Below are positions 56,226 through 64,000 of a stretch of DNA of 64,000 nucleotides, piece by piece (position 1 is the stretch's first letter; each line of letters begins with the position of its first letter). The stretch is from Streptomyces kurssanovii (GTDB taxonomy: Bacteria; Actinomycetota; Actinomycetes; Streptomycetales; Streptomycetaceae): the NCBI RefSeq assembly GCF_014649695.1, contig NZ_BMTN01000001.1, forward strand, positions 558,001 through 622,000, written 5' to 3'. The notes beneath the pieces were generated by a model. That model searched no databases. It saw only the letters and a program-made list of their open reading frames with translations, and was not told the DNA's origin. A program made the position numbers and the translations under genes.

Positions 56226-58094
56226 ATGTCTCAACTACGCGCACCAGCCGCGCGGTCCGACCGCCGAGAGGGCGGGCGTCACGGCCGGCCAGGTGCCCGC
56301 TCACTGTCGTCCGCGGGCCGGACGTCTTCCGGCAGGACACCCTCCGGCAGAACACCTTCCGGCAGAACACCTTCCGGCAGAACACCTTCCGGCAGAACAC
56401 CTTCCGGCAGGACACCCGGCAGGAACGCTGCCGCGCCGCCGGAAGTCCGCATACGACCCCAACTGCTGCGCACGGCCGTCCTGCCGACCGTGGTCGCCGC
56501 CCTCAGCGGTGCGACCGCGGTGGTCATGACGCTGCGCGCCGGCACTCCCGAACCGTCCGCCGGCCTGGGGGTCGCCCTGAGCGCCATGGCGGCGCTCGCC
56601 CTGGCCGCCGTTGCGGTCGCCGCGCGCGGCGCCGACCGGGCGGCCACGGCCGTGCTCGACCGGTGCTCCGAGCTTCGCCGCACCACAGCCCGGGCCCAGG
56701 AGGAGCTGCGCACCGCCGTGGACGGGCTCAGGCGCGGCGAGGGCCCGCCGCCCCGCCGTACGCCGGAACAAGGGCCTTCGGGCGGGGACGAGTTCGACCT
56801 TCTCGCCCTCGATCTGGCGCGCTCGCACGACGCCGCGCTGGCGGCCGTGGTGCAGGCGTCCCGGCTCTCCAGCAGCGTGGGCAACGAACAGAAGGTCGAA
56901 GTCTTCGTCAATCTTGCCCGCAGACTGCAGTCCCTGGTGCACCGCGAGATCCAGCTCCTCGACGAGCTGGAGAACCAGGTCGAGGACCCGGAGCTGCTCA
57001 AGGGCCTCTTCCACGTCGACCATCTGGCCACCCGGATCCGCCGCCACGCGGAGAACCTCGCCGTCCTCGGCGGCGCCGTCTCCCGGCGGCAGTGGTCCCA
57101 CCCGGTCACCATGACGGAGGTGCTCAGGTCCGCCATCGCCGAGGTGGAGCAGTACCCGAGGGTCAAGCTGGTGCCGCCCATCGCCGGCACACTGCGCGGC
57201 CACGTGGTCGCCGACGTGATCCATCTGCTGGCGGAACTGGTCGAGAACGCCACGCTGTTCTCCGCGCCGCACACCCAGGTCCTGCTGCGCGCCCAGCACG
57301 TCACGGCCGGGCTCGCCGTGGAGGTCGAGGACCGCGGGCTCGGCATGCCGCCCCAGGAGCAGGACAAGATGAACGCCCTGCTCGCCGACCCCGACCAGGT
57401 CAACGTCGCCAGTCTGCTCCAGGACGGCAGGATCGGTCTGTTCGTCGTGTCCGCGCTGGCCCGCCGCCACGGCATCGCCGTTCGGCTCCAGACGAACATC
57501 TACGGCGGCGTCCAGGCCGTACTCGTGCTGCCGCAGAGCCTGCTCGGAGCCGACCACGACGGCGCGGCCGAGTACGGGACGACGGCCGCGCGCACGCCCG
57601 CCACGCACATGAACGGGCCCCGCGTCGCGGCCATGTCGCTGCCGCAGTCGGCCCCGTCCGCGCAGACCGGGCCGGTGCCGGCGCAACGGCAGCCGGCCGG
57701 CGCCGGCACGGCGGACGCGCCCCTGCCCGTGCGCGGGGAGCGCGGCGAACGGCCCGTGCCGGGCGCCGGTCGCTTCGGCGACGGCCACCACGCGGCCCCG
57801 CCCGGGCCCGTCGCCGGACCGGGCCCCGACCTGGCGGAACCGCCCGAACGACCGGTGGTCCGCGGCACGATGGGCCGCCCCCAGCTGCCCAAGCGCCGCA
57901 TCCAGGAGCACCTCGTCCCGCAGTTGCGGGACGCCCCCGCGCCCCGCAGGGACGACGAAGAGGCCCTGCACGACCCGGGTCTGATGGCAGCTTTCCAGCG
58001 GGGCATCGGCCTCGCGGAGAACGAGCCGGAACGGGCGGCACCGCTGTCCGGACAGTCGGACCCCCAGCGTGACGAACCCACCATCAAGGAGTAG
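56226..58094 (+). CDS. cvnA: Conservon sensor-kinase-like protein CvnA
   Basis: 622 residues from ATG 56226. Residues ~33-62 are six SGRTP-type repeats encoded by a 15-bp minisatellite. Two membrane helices follow (about 80-100 and 105-135). Then comes a linker with coiled-coil potential, the SLVHREIQLLDELE dimerisation-like helix, and a GHKL ATPase domain (about 310-450) with N-box LAELVENATLFS and G1 DRGLGMP. The remaining ~170 residues are low-complexity Pro/Ala/Gly. CvnA proteins sense a membrane-side signal and work with CvnB-D, resembling G-protein-coupled complexes of eukaryotes. First gene of the operon. Confidence 0.9.
   Translation: MSQLRAPAARSDRREGGRHGRPGARSLSSAGRTSSGRTPSGRTPSGRTPSGRTPSGRTPSGRTPGRNAAAPPEVRIRPQLLRTAVLPTVVAALSGATAVVMTLRAGTPEPSAGLGVALSAMAALALAAVAVAARGADRAATAVLDRCSELRRTTARAQEELRTAVDGLRRGEGPPPRRTPEQGPSGGDEFDLLALDLARSHDAALAAVVQASRLSSSVGNEQKVEVFVNLARRLQSLVHREIQLLDELENQVEDPELLKGLFHVDHLATRIRRHAENLAVLGGAVSRRQWSHPVTMTEVLRSAIAEVEQYPRVKLVPPIAGTLRGHVVADVIHLLAELVENATLFSAPHTQVLLRAQHVTAGLAVEVEDRGLGMPPQEQDKMNALLADPDQVNVASLLQDGRIGLFVVSALARRHGIAVRLQTNIYGGVQAVLVLPQSLLGADHDGAAEYGTTAARTPATHMNGPRVAAMSLPQSAPSAQTGPVPAQRQPAGAGTADAPLPVRGERGERPVPGAGRFGDGHHAAPPGPVAGPGPDLAEPPERPVVRGTMGRPQLPKRRIQEHLVPQLRDAPAPRRDDEEALHDPGLMAAFQRGIGLAENEPERAAPLSGQSDPQRDEPTIKE
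56321..56410 (+). repeat. 15-bp minisatellite, six units, inside cvnA
   Basis: Six consecutive 15-base units (56321, 56336, 56351, 56366, 56381, 56396); the last four are identical (AACACCTTCCGGCAG) and the first two differ slightly. Each encodes a shifted SGRTP pentapeptide. Because the unit is a multiple of three, copy-number change would lengthen or shorten the N-terminal cytoplasmic tail without breaking the frame. Confidence 0.9.
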
Positions 58095-58101
58095 ATGCAC
58101 C

Positions 58102-58536
58102 ATGGCGAGCGATGTGCCGACCGGCCATGTCTCGGACCTCGACTGGTTGTTGAGCGGTCTGGTCCAGCGTGTGCCGTACACCCGTAACGCGGTGCTGCTC
58201 TCCTCCGACGGCCTCGTGAAATCGGTGCACGGTCTGGACAACGACAGCGCCGACCACATGGCGGCCCTGGCCTCCGGCCTGTACTCGCTGGGCCGCAGCG
58301 CCGGAGCGCGCTTCGGTGACGGCGGTGAGGTACGCCAGGTCGTGGTCGAGCTCGACTCCACGCTGCTGTTCGTGTCCACCGCCGGCTCGGGCACCTGTCT
58401 CGCCGTCCTCGCGGGACGTGAGGCCGACGCCGCCGTGCTCGGCTACGAGATGGCGATGCTGGTCAAGAGCGTGCGGCCCTATCTGGTCACGCCCGTCAGA
58501 CAGCCCGCCGGAGCACCGAGCGCCGCGAGGCGGTGA
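58102..58536 (+). CDS. cvnB: Roadblock/LC7 domain protein CvnB
   Basis: 144 residues, one roadblock/LC7 domain: LDWLLSGLVQRVPYTRNAVLLSSDGLV, split by the usual turn, then AALASGLYSLG and VVVELDSTLLFVSTAG. Roadblock proteins modulate small GTPases, fitting the CvnD GTPase two genes downstream. AAGGAG lies 11 bases before ATG 58102. The stop overlaps the cvnC GTG (GTGA). Confidence 0.93.
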   Translation: MASDVPTGHVSDLDWLLSGLVQRVPYTRNAVLLSSDGLVKSVHGLDNDSADHMAALASGLYSLGRSAGARFGDGGEVRQVVVELDSTLLFVSTAGSGTCLAVLAGREADAAVLGYEMAMLVKSVRPYLVTPVRQPAGAPSAARR

Positions 58537-58910
58537 TCATGCCCTCGCCCACGGACGGGCCGCTCCTCGACGACGCGGCGGGCCGGCTGATCCGTCCCTA
58601 CACGGTGAGCGGCGGGCGCACCCGTCCGACGGCCGCGCTGGACCTGCTCTCCATGGTGATGGCCACGGGCAGCGCGCCTCAGGCGCATTTCGGTCCCGAG
58701 CACACGACGGCGCTCGGCCTGTGCCACGGTCCGACGTCGGTCGCCGAGATCTCCGCGCACTTACGGCTGCCGGCAGTTGTCACCAAGGTGCTGCTGTCCG
58801 ACCTGGTCGACTGCGGCGCCGTCACGGCCCGCGCGCCGCGCACCCATGACACACCCACCGACCGTTCACTGCTGGAGGCGGTGCTCGATGGCCTACGACG
58901 ACGGCTCTGA
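58533..58910 (+). CDS. cvnC: DUF742 protein CvnC
   Basis: 125 residues, the DUF742 family: RLIRPYTVSGGRTRPTAALDLLSM, then GLCHGPTSVAEISAHLRLPAVVTKVLLSDL, which looks like a winged-helix segment, and LLEAVLDGLRRRL at the end. Part of every conservon between roadblock and GTPase genes. The function in the complex is unsettled. GTG overlaps cvnB; cvnD starts 23 bases before its stop. Confidence 0.92.
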   Translation: MIMPSPTDGPLLDDAAGRLIRPYTVSGGRTRPTAALDLLSMVMATGSAPQAHFGPEHTTALGLCHGPTSVAEISAHLRLPAVVTKVLLSDLVDCGAVTARAPRTHDTPTDRSLLEAVLDGLRRRL

Positions 58911-59520
58911 CACCCGCGTCGCCGAGAGTGGCGACCAGTTCCCCACCGCGCTCAAGATCCTCGTCGCGGGCGGGTTCGGGGTGGGCAAGACGACCTTCGT
59001 CGGAGCGGTCAGCGAGATCGAACCGCTCAGCACGGAGGAACTGCTCACCCAGGTCAGCGCCGCGACCGACAGCCTGGAGGGCGTCGAGTCCAAGACGACC
59101 ACCACGGTCGCCATGGACTTCGGCCGGATGACCCTGGACGAGCACCATGTGCTCTATCTCTTCGGGACACCGGGCCAGGAGCGCTTCTGGTTCATGTGGG
59201 ACGAACTGTCGGAGGGCGCCCTCGGCGCCGTCGTGCTCGCCGACACCCGCAGGCTCGAGGACTCCTTCTCCGCCGTCGACTTCTTCGAGCGGCGCGGCAT
59301 CGGATTCGTCGTGGCCGTCAACGAGTTCGACGGTGCCTACCGCTACGACCCGCAGGAGGTGCGGGCCGCGATCGACCTGAAGCCGGAGGTGCCGGTCGTG
59401 CTGTGCGACGCGCGGATCGCCAGTTCGGGCATCGGGACCCTGGTGACCCTCGTCCAGCACCTGCTCACCACAACCGCCGCCGTGCCGGTCCCGGCACCGA
59501 GCTATGGAGCACCGACATGA
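58888..59520 (+). CDS. cvnD: Ras-like GTPase CvnD
   Basis: 210 residues. The P-loop is GGFGVGKTT (28-36), the G3-like motif LFGTPGQERFWFMW, and the G4-like motif is AVNEFDG instead of NKxD, as usual in CvnD/MglA-type proteins. TTTTVAMDFGRM supplies the switch I threonine. It binds GTP and probably relays the CvnA signal with CvnB. ATG 58888 overlaps cvnC; its stop overlaps the GAF protein start. Confidence 0.94.
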   Translation: MAYDDGSDTRVAESGDQFPTALKILVAGGFGVGKTTFVGAVSEIEPLSTEELLTQVSAATDSLEGVESKTTTTVAMDFGRMTLDEHHVLYLFGTPGQERFWFMWDELSEGALGAVVLADTRRLEDSFSAVDFFERRGIGFVVAVNEFDGAYRYDPQEVRAAIDLKPEVPVVLCDARIASSGIGTLVTLVQHLLTTTAAVPVPAPSYGAPT

Positions 59521-60086
59521 CGTACGACCCCACCGGCCGTCTGCTGCTGACCCCGGTGGACCGCGAGGCACCCGCACGGGTGCTGCGGCTGCGCCAGCTC
59601 GGGTTCGGGGAGCGCCCGGACGCGGCGTTCGACGACTTCGCCCGCAAGCTCGCCGAGATGACCGGCGCGCCGTACTCCATGGTCAACTTCATCGACGAGA
59701 ACCGTCAGTTCTTCGCCGGGCTGCACACCCCGTCGGGCCCCCGCCGCGGCGGCGAGCCGGGTCCCGCGGCGGGCGTCGCGGAGGTGAGCCGGTTCATGGC
59801 ACGGGACCACGGGTACTGCCCGCATGTGGTCGTGCGCCGTAAGGCGCTCGTGCTGGAGGACGTCTGCGACTACCCGCGCTTCGCCGGGAACCCGGTCGTC
59901 GACGAGGCCGGCATCCGCTCGTACCTGGGTGCGCCGCTGATCGACCGTACGGGCATCGCGCTGGGCACCATCTGCGTGGTCGACACCGAGCCGAGGGCCT
60001 GGGGCCGGGCAGGTCTGGAGACCATCAAGTCGCTCGCGGCGGACCTGGTCGAGCAGATCCACCGCCGGGAGGACGGCCGTATCTGA
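59517..60086 (+). CDS. GAF domain protein in the conservon operon
   Basis: 189 residues consisting mainly of one GAF domain (about 40-175): FARKLAEMTGAPYSMVNFIDENRQFF, MARDHGYCPHVVVRRKALVLEDV and SYLGAPLIDRTGIALGTICVVD. Cys and His at DHGYCPH could coordinate a ligand or heme. Its ATG overlaps the cvnD stop (ATGA), so it is the fifth member of the operon, in the place often held by a cytochrome P450 or other effector. It might sense a small molecule for the complex. Confidence 0.88.
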   Translation: MTYDPTGRLLLTPVDREAPARVLRLRQLGFGERPDAAFDDFARKLAEMTGAPYSMVNFIDENRQFFAGLHTPSGPRRGGEPGPAAGVAEVSRFMARDHGYCPHVVVRRKALVLEDVCDYPRFAGNPVVDEAGIRSYLGAPLIDRTGIALGTICVVDTEPRAWGRAGLETIKSLAADLVEQIHRREDGRI

Positions 60087-60097
60087 CGCGACGCCCA

Positions 60098-60116
60098 CGG
60101 GGCGCGGCAAGCGCCC
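60098..60116 (+). terminator. Terminator of the conservon operon
   Basis: GGGGCGC and GCGCCCC (7-bp perfect arms) flank GGCAA, 12 bases after the GAF gene stop, followed by TCC. A short but clean hairpin. Confidence 0.6.
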
Positions 60117-60203
60117 CTCCGGTCCTTCCGTGCGGCATTCCACGGGTGTGCGGCCCTGCCAGATGACGAGGGCACCGGCCGCACCGGTCAGCTCCGGCGG
60201 TGG

Positions 60204-61352
60204 TCAGCGCTCCGGCGCGCCGAGGTACCGGTCGGTGCCTCCGGCGTTCAAGGGGCTCGCGCTCAATTGCTGCGCGCCCCCGCCCGGAACCGTGACCGGT
60301 GCGGCCGGTGGCGTCGGTGGGGGAGCGACGCTGGCCCGCAGGACGACCTCTCCGCCCACCCGCAGCACCCTGGACCGCGGGCCCCGGGGCTCGCGCAGGG
60401 CGAGTGCCATGACCTCCTCGCCCATGGCGGTGAGCGGAAGGGCGACCGTGGTCAGCGGTGGCGAGAGTTCCCGTACGAGGGGGATGTCGTCGAATCCCGC
60501 GAGCGAGATGTCCTCCGGTACGCGCACCCCCTGCTCCCGGAAGGCGGCGAGCGCGCCGACCGCCATCACGTCGGTCACCGCGAACACACAGGTGGGCCGG
60601 TTGCCGCGGGCGAGCAGGGTGCGCGCGGCCGCGTAGCCGCCCTCGCGGGTGAACGGACCCCGCACGATGCGTTCCGGCGGCAGTTCGACGCCGCCCCGGG
60701 CCAGCTCCTCCTGGAAGCCGGCGAGCCGGTCGGCGACCGTGGTCAGCGACGGCGGGCCGCTGAGCACCGCGAACTCCCGGTGTCCGAGGTCGAGCAGGGC
60801 CCGGGCCAGGGCCGCGGCCCCGCCGTGGTTCTCCGGCAGTACGGCGTCGGCCCGCAGGCTGCGGTGCCGGCTGACGACCGCGACGCGACCGCCGGCCCGA
60901 ACGTACGGGTCGAGCTCCGCGGCGAGCGCGCGCTCCCACGACCGGTCCTGGAAGCCGGAGCCGATCAGCAGGATGGCGCGCGCCCGTTGGGCGCGCAGCG
61001 TGGACACGTAGGCGATCTCTCGGGCCGGTTCGCGGAAGGTGCTGGCGAGCATCACCAGCAGGTCCTTCGCCGCGGCGGCGCGCATCACCCCGGCGGCGAT
61101 GGCGGCGAAGTAGGGATCGCCGACGTCGTGGCAGATCAGGCCCACCGTGTTGCTCGACGCGCTGGCGAGCGCCTGGGCATGGGCGTTGGGGATGTAGCCC
61201 AGCTGATCTGCTGCGGCGCGCACCCGGCTGCGCAGGTCCTCCCGTACCCGGGTGGTGCCGTTCAGGGCTCGTGACGCGGTTGCGAGGGACACTCCCGCCC
61301 GGCGGGCGACAGCGTCCAGCGTCACATGAGCCTGTGTTTCCCGTTCACTCAC
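60204..61352 (-). CDS. LacI family transcriptional regulator
   Basis: 382 residues. The helix-turn-helix is TLDAVARRAGVSLATASRALNG (given in parts: TLDAVARRAGVS, LATASRALNG), then the hinge NAHAQALAS. The periplasmic-binding-protein-like core has VGLICHDVGDPYFAAIAAGV, FAVTDVMAVGALAAFREQG and ISLAGFDDIPL. A Pro/Ala-rich tail of ~45 residues is added. GTG 61352 lies behind GGGGGTC. It is divergent from an ABC importer, and a consensus LacI operator lies between them, so it most likely represses both. Confidence 0.94.
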   Translation of the reverse strand: MSERETQAHVTLDAVARRAGVSLATASRALNGTTRVREDLRSRVRAAADQLGYIPNAHAQALASASSNTVGLICHDVGDPYFAAIAAGVMRAAAAKDLLVMLASTFREPAREIAYVSTLRAQRARAILLIGSGFQDRSWERALAAELDPYVRAGGRVAVVSRHRSLRADAVLPENHGGAAALARALLDLGHREFAVLSGPPSLTTVADRLAGFQEELARGGVELPPERIVRGPFTREGGYAAARTLLARGNRPTCVFAVTDVMAVGALAAFREQGVRVPEDISLAGFDDIPLVRELSPPLTTVALPLTAMGEEVMALALREPRGPRSRVLRVGGEVVLRASVAPPPTPPAAPVTVPGGGAQQLSASPLNAGGTDRYLGAPER

Positions 61353-61381
61353 TTGACCCCCCGAAACTTCGGGACGACCTA

Positions 61382-61411
61382 TTGACCGTGCGGACGAGCA
61401 GTCATTAGCGT
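61382..61411 (+). promoter_or_regulatory. Candidate promoter of the NMT1-type importer operon
   Basis: TTGACC (61382-61387), an 18-base spacer and TAGCGT (61406-61411) fit the vegetative pattern. The LacI operator starts 14 bases after the -10 box, so a bound repressor would cover the start site. Confidence 0.45.
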
Positions 61412-61424
61412 GGCGACACCTTAT

Positions 61425-61451
61425 CAGAAAGCGCTTTCTGAAAGCGTTTTC
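61425..61451. promoter_or_regulatory. Tandem LacI-type operators
   Basis: CAGAAAGCGCTTTCTG (61425-61440) is a perfect 16-bp palindrome with the CG centre typical of LacI-family sites. It is followed directly by a second, imperfect half-symmetric site GAAAGCGTTTTC (61440-61451). Placed between the lacI-type gene and the importer operon. Confidence 0.85.
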
Positions 61452-61495
61452 TCCCGCATCGATTCAGCCGCTCCGGAGCGCACCAGGAGTTGACC

Positions 61496-62359
61496 GTGAG
61501 TCAGAGCGCCATCAAGGCAGCACCCGTGAAGGTGGCGGGAGTCGACCGGCGTGAGAGGCCGAGCCCGGGGGAGCGGGCGTCCCGCCTGCTCGAACAGAGC
61601 TGGCGCCCGGTAGCCCTGCTCCTCGCCTGCTTCGCCGTCTGGTGGGTGATCGCCGCCGCCGAACTGGTCGAGCCCTACCTCGTTCCGTCGCCCGGCGCGA
61701 CGCTGGACGTGCTGACGGGCAAGGCCGACTACATCTGGCAGCACAGCTGGGTGACCACCTACGAGACGCTCCTTGGCTTCCTGATCGCGGTGGTCGTCGG
61801 GGTGTTCGCCGCCGTGATCATGGTGTACTCGGCCACCGTCGAGAAGACCCTGTACCCGATCCTGCTGTTCGCGCAGGTCGTTCCGAAGATCGCCATCGCA
61901 CCCCTGTTCGTGGTGTGGCTCGGCTTCGGCATCGCACCCAAGATCCTCATCGCCGTCCTGATCGCCTTCTTCCCCGTCGTCATCTCCATGGTGACCGGGC
62001 TCAAGGCCGTCGACCCGGAGATGCTCCAGCTCTCCTCGACCATGGGGGCGAGCCCTTGGCAGACCTTCGTGAAGATCAGGATGCCCGCGTCCCTGCCGCA
62101 TCTGTTCTCCGGCCTCAAGGTCGCGGTGACCCTCGCCGTGACCGGTGCGGTCGTCGGTGAGTTCGTCGGCGCCAACGAGGGGCTCGGCTACGTGATCCTC
62201 CAGGCCAACGGAAACCTCGACACCCCCATGCTGTTCGCCGGCCTCCTCGTGATGTCCCTGATCGGCGTCGTCCTCTTCGTCCTCGTCGAGATCGCCGAGA
62301 AGCTGCTGCTCCCGTGGCACGCGAGCCGCCGGGAGACCGGCGTCACCACCACCTACTGA
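61496..62359 (+). CDS. ABC transporter permease, SsuC/TauC/ThiX type
   Basis: 287 residues from GTG 61496 (AGGAG 7 bases upstream; an in-frame TTG at 61490 directly abuts that site). About six membrane helices; the inner-membrane EAA-like loop is MGASPWQTFVKIRMPASLPHLFSG, given here in part as MGASPWQTFVKIRMPASLP. The family imports sulfonates, nitrate, taurine or pyrimidine precursors. It is the first gene of an operon with substrate-binding lipoprotein and ATPase, under LacI control. Confidence 0.9.
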   Translation: MSQSAIKAAPVKVAGVDRRERPSPGERASRLLEQSWRPVALLLACFAVWWVIAAAELVEPYLVPSPGATLDVLTGKADYIWQHSWVTTYETLLGFLIAVVVGVFAAVIMVYSATVEKTLYPILLFAQVVPKIAIAPLFVVWLGFGIAPKILIAVLIAFFPVVISMVTGLKAVDPEMLQLSSTMGASPWQTFVKIRMPASLPHLFSGLKVAVTLAVTGAVVGEFVGANEGLGYVILQANGNLDTPMLFAGLLVMSLIGVVLFVLVEIAEKLLLPWHASRRETGVTTTY

Positions 62360-62402
62360 CCGACCCCCGGGCACCGTTCCAAGTCGACGAGAAGGACCAG
62401 CA

Positions 62403-63425
62403 ATGACTGCGCGCAGACTGCTTCTGACCGGCCTCGTACCGCTGCTCCTGGCCGCCACCGCCTGCGGCGGGGACGACTCCGGCACATCCACCAGCTCCTC
62501 GGGGAAGAAGCTGGAGAAGGTGACGCTGACCCTCAACTGGTACCCGTACGGAGAGCACGCCCCGTTCTACTACGGCAAGCAGCAGAAGATCTTCGAGAAG
62601 CACGGCATCGACCTCGACATACGCGCCGGCCAGGGATCGCAGAAGACGGTGCAGGCGACCGGCGCGGGGCAGACCGACTTCGGCTGGGCCGACACACCGG
62701 CCGTGCTGTCCGGTGTCGACGCCGGTGTCAAGGTCAAGAGCCTCGGCGTCTTTCTCCAGACCACCCCGTCCTCGGTGCAGTTCTTCGAGTCGCAGAACAT
62801 CAAGAGCCCCGCCGACCTCAAGGGCAGGACCATCGCGGGCACCGCCGGTGACGCCCTCTCCAAGACGTTCCCGATCTTCCTCAAGAAGAACGGCCTCGGC
62901 GAGTCCGACGTCAAGGTCCAGAACACCGACCCGGCGGGCAAGATCGCCGCGGTGATCTCCGGCAAGACCGACGGCCTGCTCGGATACGCCAGCGACCAGG
63001 GCCCCACCATGCAGAACAAGGCCAAGAAGCCCGTCTCCTACCTCCGGTTCTCCGAGAACGGCCTGAACTTCTACTCCAACGGCCTCATCGCCGGCCAGAA
63101 GGTCCTCACCGGCAAGAAGGACCTCGCGCAGCGCATGGCCAAGGCGGTCAGTGAGTCCTTCGCGGCCGCCGAGAAGGCGCCCGAGCCGGCCGTGGCCTCG
63201 ATGGACGGCGCGAGCGAGCAGCTGCCGCCGAAGGAGGTGCTGGCCGAGCAGTTCGCCACCACGCTCACGCTGCTGCACACCGACGCGACCAAGGGCCTGG
63301 CCCCCGGTGTGAACACCGAGGCCGACTGGCAGCAGACCATCGACGTCTTCGCCGAGGCCGGACTGGTCGGCAGCCCCAAGGCCGTCGAGGAGTACTGGGA
63401 CAGCGCGACCGCGATGAAGGGATGA
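62403..63425 (+). CDS. ABC transporter substrate-binding lipoprotein, NMT1/SsuA type
   Basis: 340 residues. A lipoprotein signal with lipobox LAATAC (Cys21), then a Ser/Gly linker. The NMT1-like fold starts [21 protein letters not shown]; LNWxPxxxHAPFYxxxxxG is the pattern of THI5/NMT1-like and hydroxymethylpyrimidine-binding ThiY proteins. [16 protein letters not shown] and [17 protein letters not shown] follow. Thiamine pyrimidine precursors are a fair guess for the ligand, but sulfonates or other small organics bind to the same fold. Its stop overlaps the ATPase start (ATGA). Confidence 0.9.
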   Translation: MTARRLLLTGLVPLLLAATACGGDDSGTSTSSSGKKLEKVTLTLNWYPYGEHAPFYYGKQQKIFEKHGIDLDIRAGQGSQKTVQATGAGQTDFGWADTPAVLSGVDAGVKVKSLGVFLQTTPSSVQFFESQNIKSPADLKGRTIAGTAGDALSKTFPIFLKKNGLGESDVKVQNTDPAGKIAAVISGKTDGLLGYASDQGPTMQNKAKKPVSYLRFSENGLNFYSNGLIAGQKVLTGKKDLAQRMAKAVSESFAAAEKAPEPAVASMDGASEQLPPKEVLAEQFATTLTLLHTDATKGLAPGVNTEADWQQTIDVFAEAGLVGSPKAVEEYWDSATAMKG

Positions 63426-64000
63426 CGATGCCCAGGAACACCACCGTGCGGGAGCCGGACGTGACGAACGACAGACAGGGCGGACCGTCCGCCACCACCC
63501 CGGCGGTCGGCATCAAGGACGTCGCCGTCCGCTTCCGCACCAAGAACCGCGATGTGACCGCGCTGACCGACGTCGATCTCGACGTCAGGGCAGGGGAGTT
63601 CGTCGCCATCGTCGGGCCGTCGGGCTGTGGCAAGTCGACCCTGCTCAAACTGGTCGCGGGGCTGCTCAAGCCGTCCACGGGCGATGTGCTCCTCGGCGGC
63701 GAGCGGGTGCGGGGGCCGCGCCACGACATCGGATACGTGTTCCAGCGCGCCGCCCTGCTGGAGTGGCGCTCCGCGCGCCGCAACATCCTGCTCCAGGCGG
63801 AGATGCGGAAGATGCCGGCCGAGCTCGGGCGCAGGCGCGCCGACGAACTCATCGCGACGACGGGGCTGAGCGGCTTCGAGGACGCCTTGCCGCACGAACT
63901 CTCCGGCGGTATGCAGCAGCGCGTCGCGCTGTGCCGCGCTCTGCTGCACGAGCCGCCCGTGCTGCTCATGGACGAGCCGTTCGGCGCGCTCGACGCGCTG
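63422..64000 (+). CDS. ABC transporter ATP-binding protein, SsuB/ThiZ type (3' end outside window)
   Basis: 193 codons are present; the gene continues past 64000. Walker A is GPSGCGKS near residue 66, signature LSGGMQQR near 161 and Walker [15 protein letters not shown] at the very end of the window. [17 protein letters not shown] is the Q-loop region of the nitrate/sulfonate/taurine class. ATG 63422 overlaps the lipoprotein stop; other in-frame starts are at 63428 and 63461. It powers the importer formed with the two preceding genes. Confidence 0.93.
   Translation, partial: MTMPRNTTVREPDVTNDRQGGPSATTPAVGIKDVAVRFRTKNRDVTALTDVDLDVRAGEFVAIVGPSGCGKSTLLKLVAGLLKPSTGDVLLGGERVRGPRHDIGYVFQRAALLEWRSARRNILLQAEMRKMPAELGRRRADELIATTGLSGFEDALPHELSGGMQQRVALCRALLHEPPVLLMDEPFGALDAL

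Noticed and set aside
56321-56410. CRISPR-like array
   Set aside because: Units are contiguous 15-bp repeats with no spacers, lie inside a coding frame and no cas genes are near.
56301-58394. 697-codon open frame on the minus strand across cvnA and cvnB
   Set aside because: Antisense shadow typical of high G+C DNA; the plus strand encodes clear CvnA and CvnB domains and the minus product has no recognisable fold.
1-64000. tRNA, rRNA, prophage or IS element
   Set aside because: No cloverleaf-like conserved TTCGAATCC segments in the right setting, no rRNA blocks and no transposase, integrase or phage motifs were recognised.

Overview
The window is about 71% or more G+C by eye, with third-position G/C bias, many GTG starts, tightly overlapping operons and families typical of Actinobacteria (conservon operon, SCO6745-like protein, DUF6126-like peptide, squalene-hopene cluster with an interposed polyprenyl synthetase). 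It is almost certainly chromosomal DNA of a Streptomyces species. From memory, the gene order resembles the S. coelicolor hopanoid neighbourhood (about SCO6740-SCO6771). I see no rRNA, tRNA, CRISPR array, prophage or insertion sequence.

Layout. 1-2080: end of an oligopeptide ABC importer operon (permease, two ATPases). 2305-2471: a TPP riboswitch on the minus strand with no gene behind it. 2690-9954: D-amino-acid oxidase, an unknown Streptomyces protein, a SpoU methyltransferase, an ABC-F ATPase, Tex and a 43-residue peptide. 10051-17668: an SCO6745-like protein, a hydrolase/TetR divergent pair with two operators over overlapping promoters, two DJ-1/PfpI-fold proteins, a crotonase, an HdeD-like membrane protein, an anti-sigma-type ATPase and isopentenyl diphosphate isomerase. 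17826-21389: a methyltransferase-acetyltransferase fusion, a CDF metal exporter and GalE.

21649-28686 is a seven-gene operon with two CDP-alcohol phosphotransferases, a LicC-like nucleotidyltransferase, a glycerol-1-phosphate-dehydrogenase-like enzyme, a GT2 glycosyltransferase and a TagGH-type exporter. It looks like a surface glycopolymer or phosphoglycolipid pathway and may use sn-glycerol-1-phosphate, the stereoisomer typical of archaea. A strong terminator separates it from the hopanoid operon at 29042-38888 (leader peptide, hpnC, hpnD, a 50-residue ORF, hpnE, polyprenyl synthetase, shc, hpnG, hpnH, aminotransferase). Its isoprenoid supply may be helped by idi at 17075-17668.

38898-45399: an XRE/cupin regulator under a nested palindrome, a small membrane protein, a tyrosine phosphatase, an alpha-galactosidase gene broken by an in-frame amber codon, a c-di-AMP riboswitch controlling a LysM/M23 wall hydrolase, and a GDSL hydrolase. 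45692-51020 is the uncharacterised STM4011-STM4015-type cluster (two radical SAM proteins, phosphatase-fold hydrolase, ATP-grasp protein, leucine-rich-repeat protein), with a divergent pair (108-residue protein plus DUF6745-like protein) beside it. 52776-55580: TetR, AhpD-like and metallo-beta-lactamase-fold genes. 55667-55943: two inverted copies of a dispersed repeat. 56226-60086: a conservon (CvnA-D plus GAF protein), whose CvnA gene carries a 15-bp minisatellite. 60204-64000: a LacI regulator divergent from an NMT1/SsuA-type ABC importer that runs off the end of the window.

The two regions most likely to hold undescribed biochemistry are the STM4011-4015-type cluster and the glycerol-1-phosphate/CDP-alcohol polymer operon.
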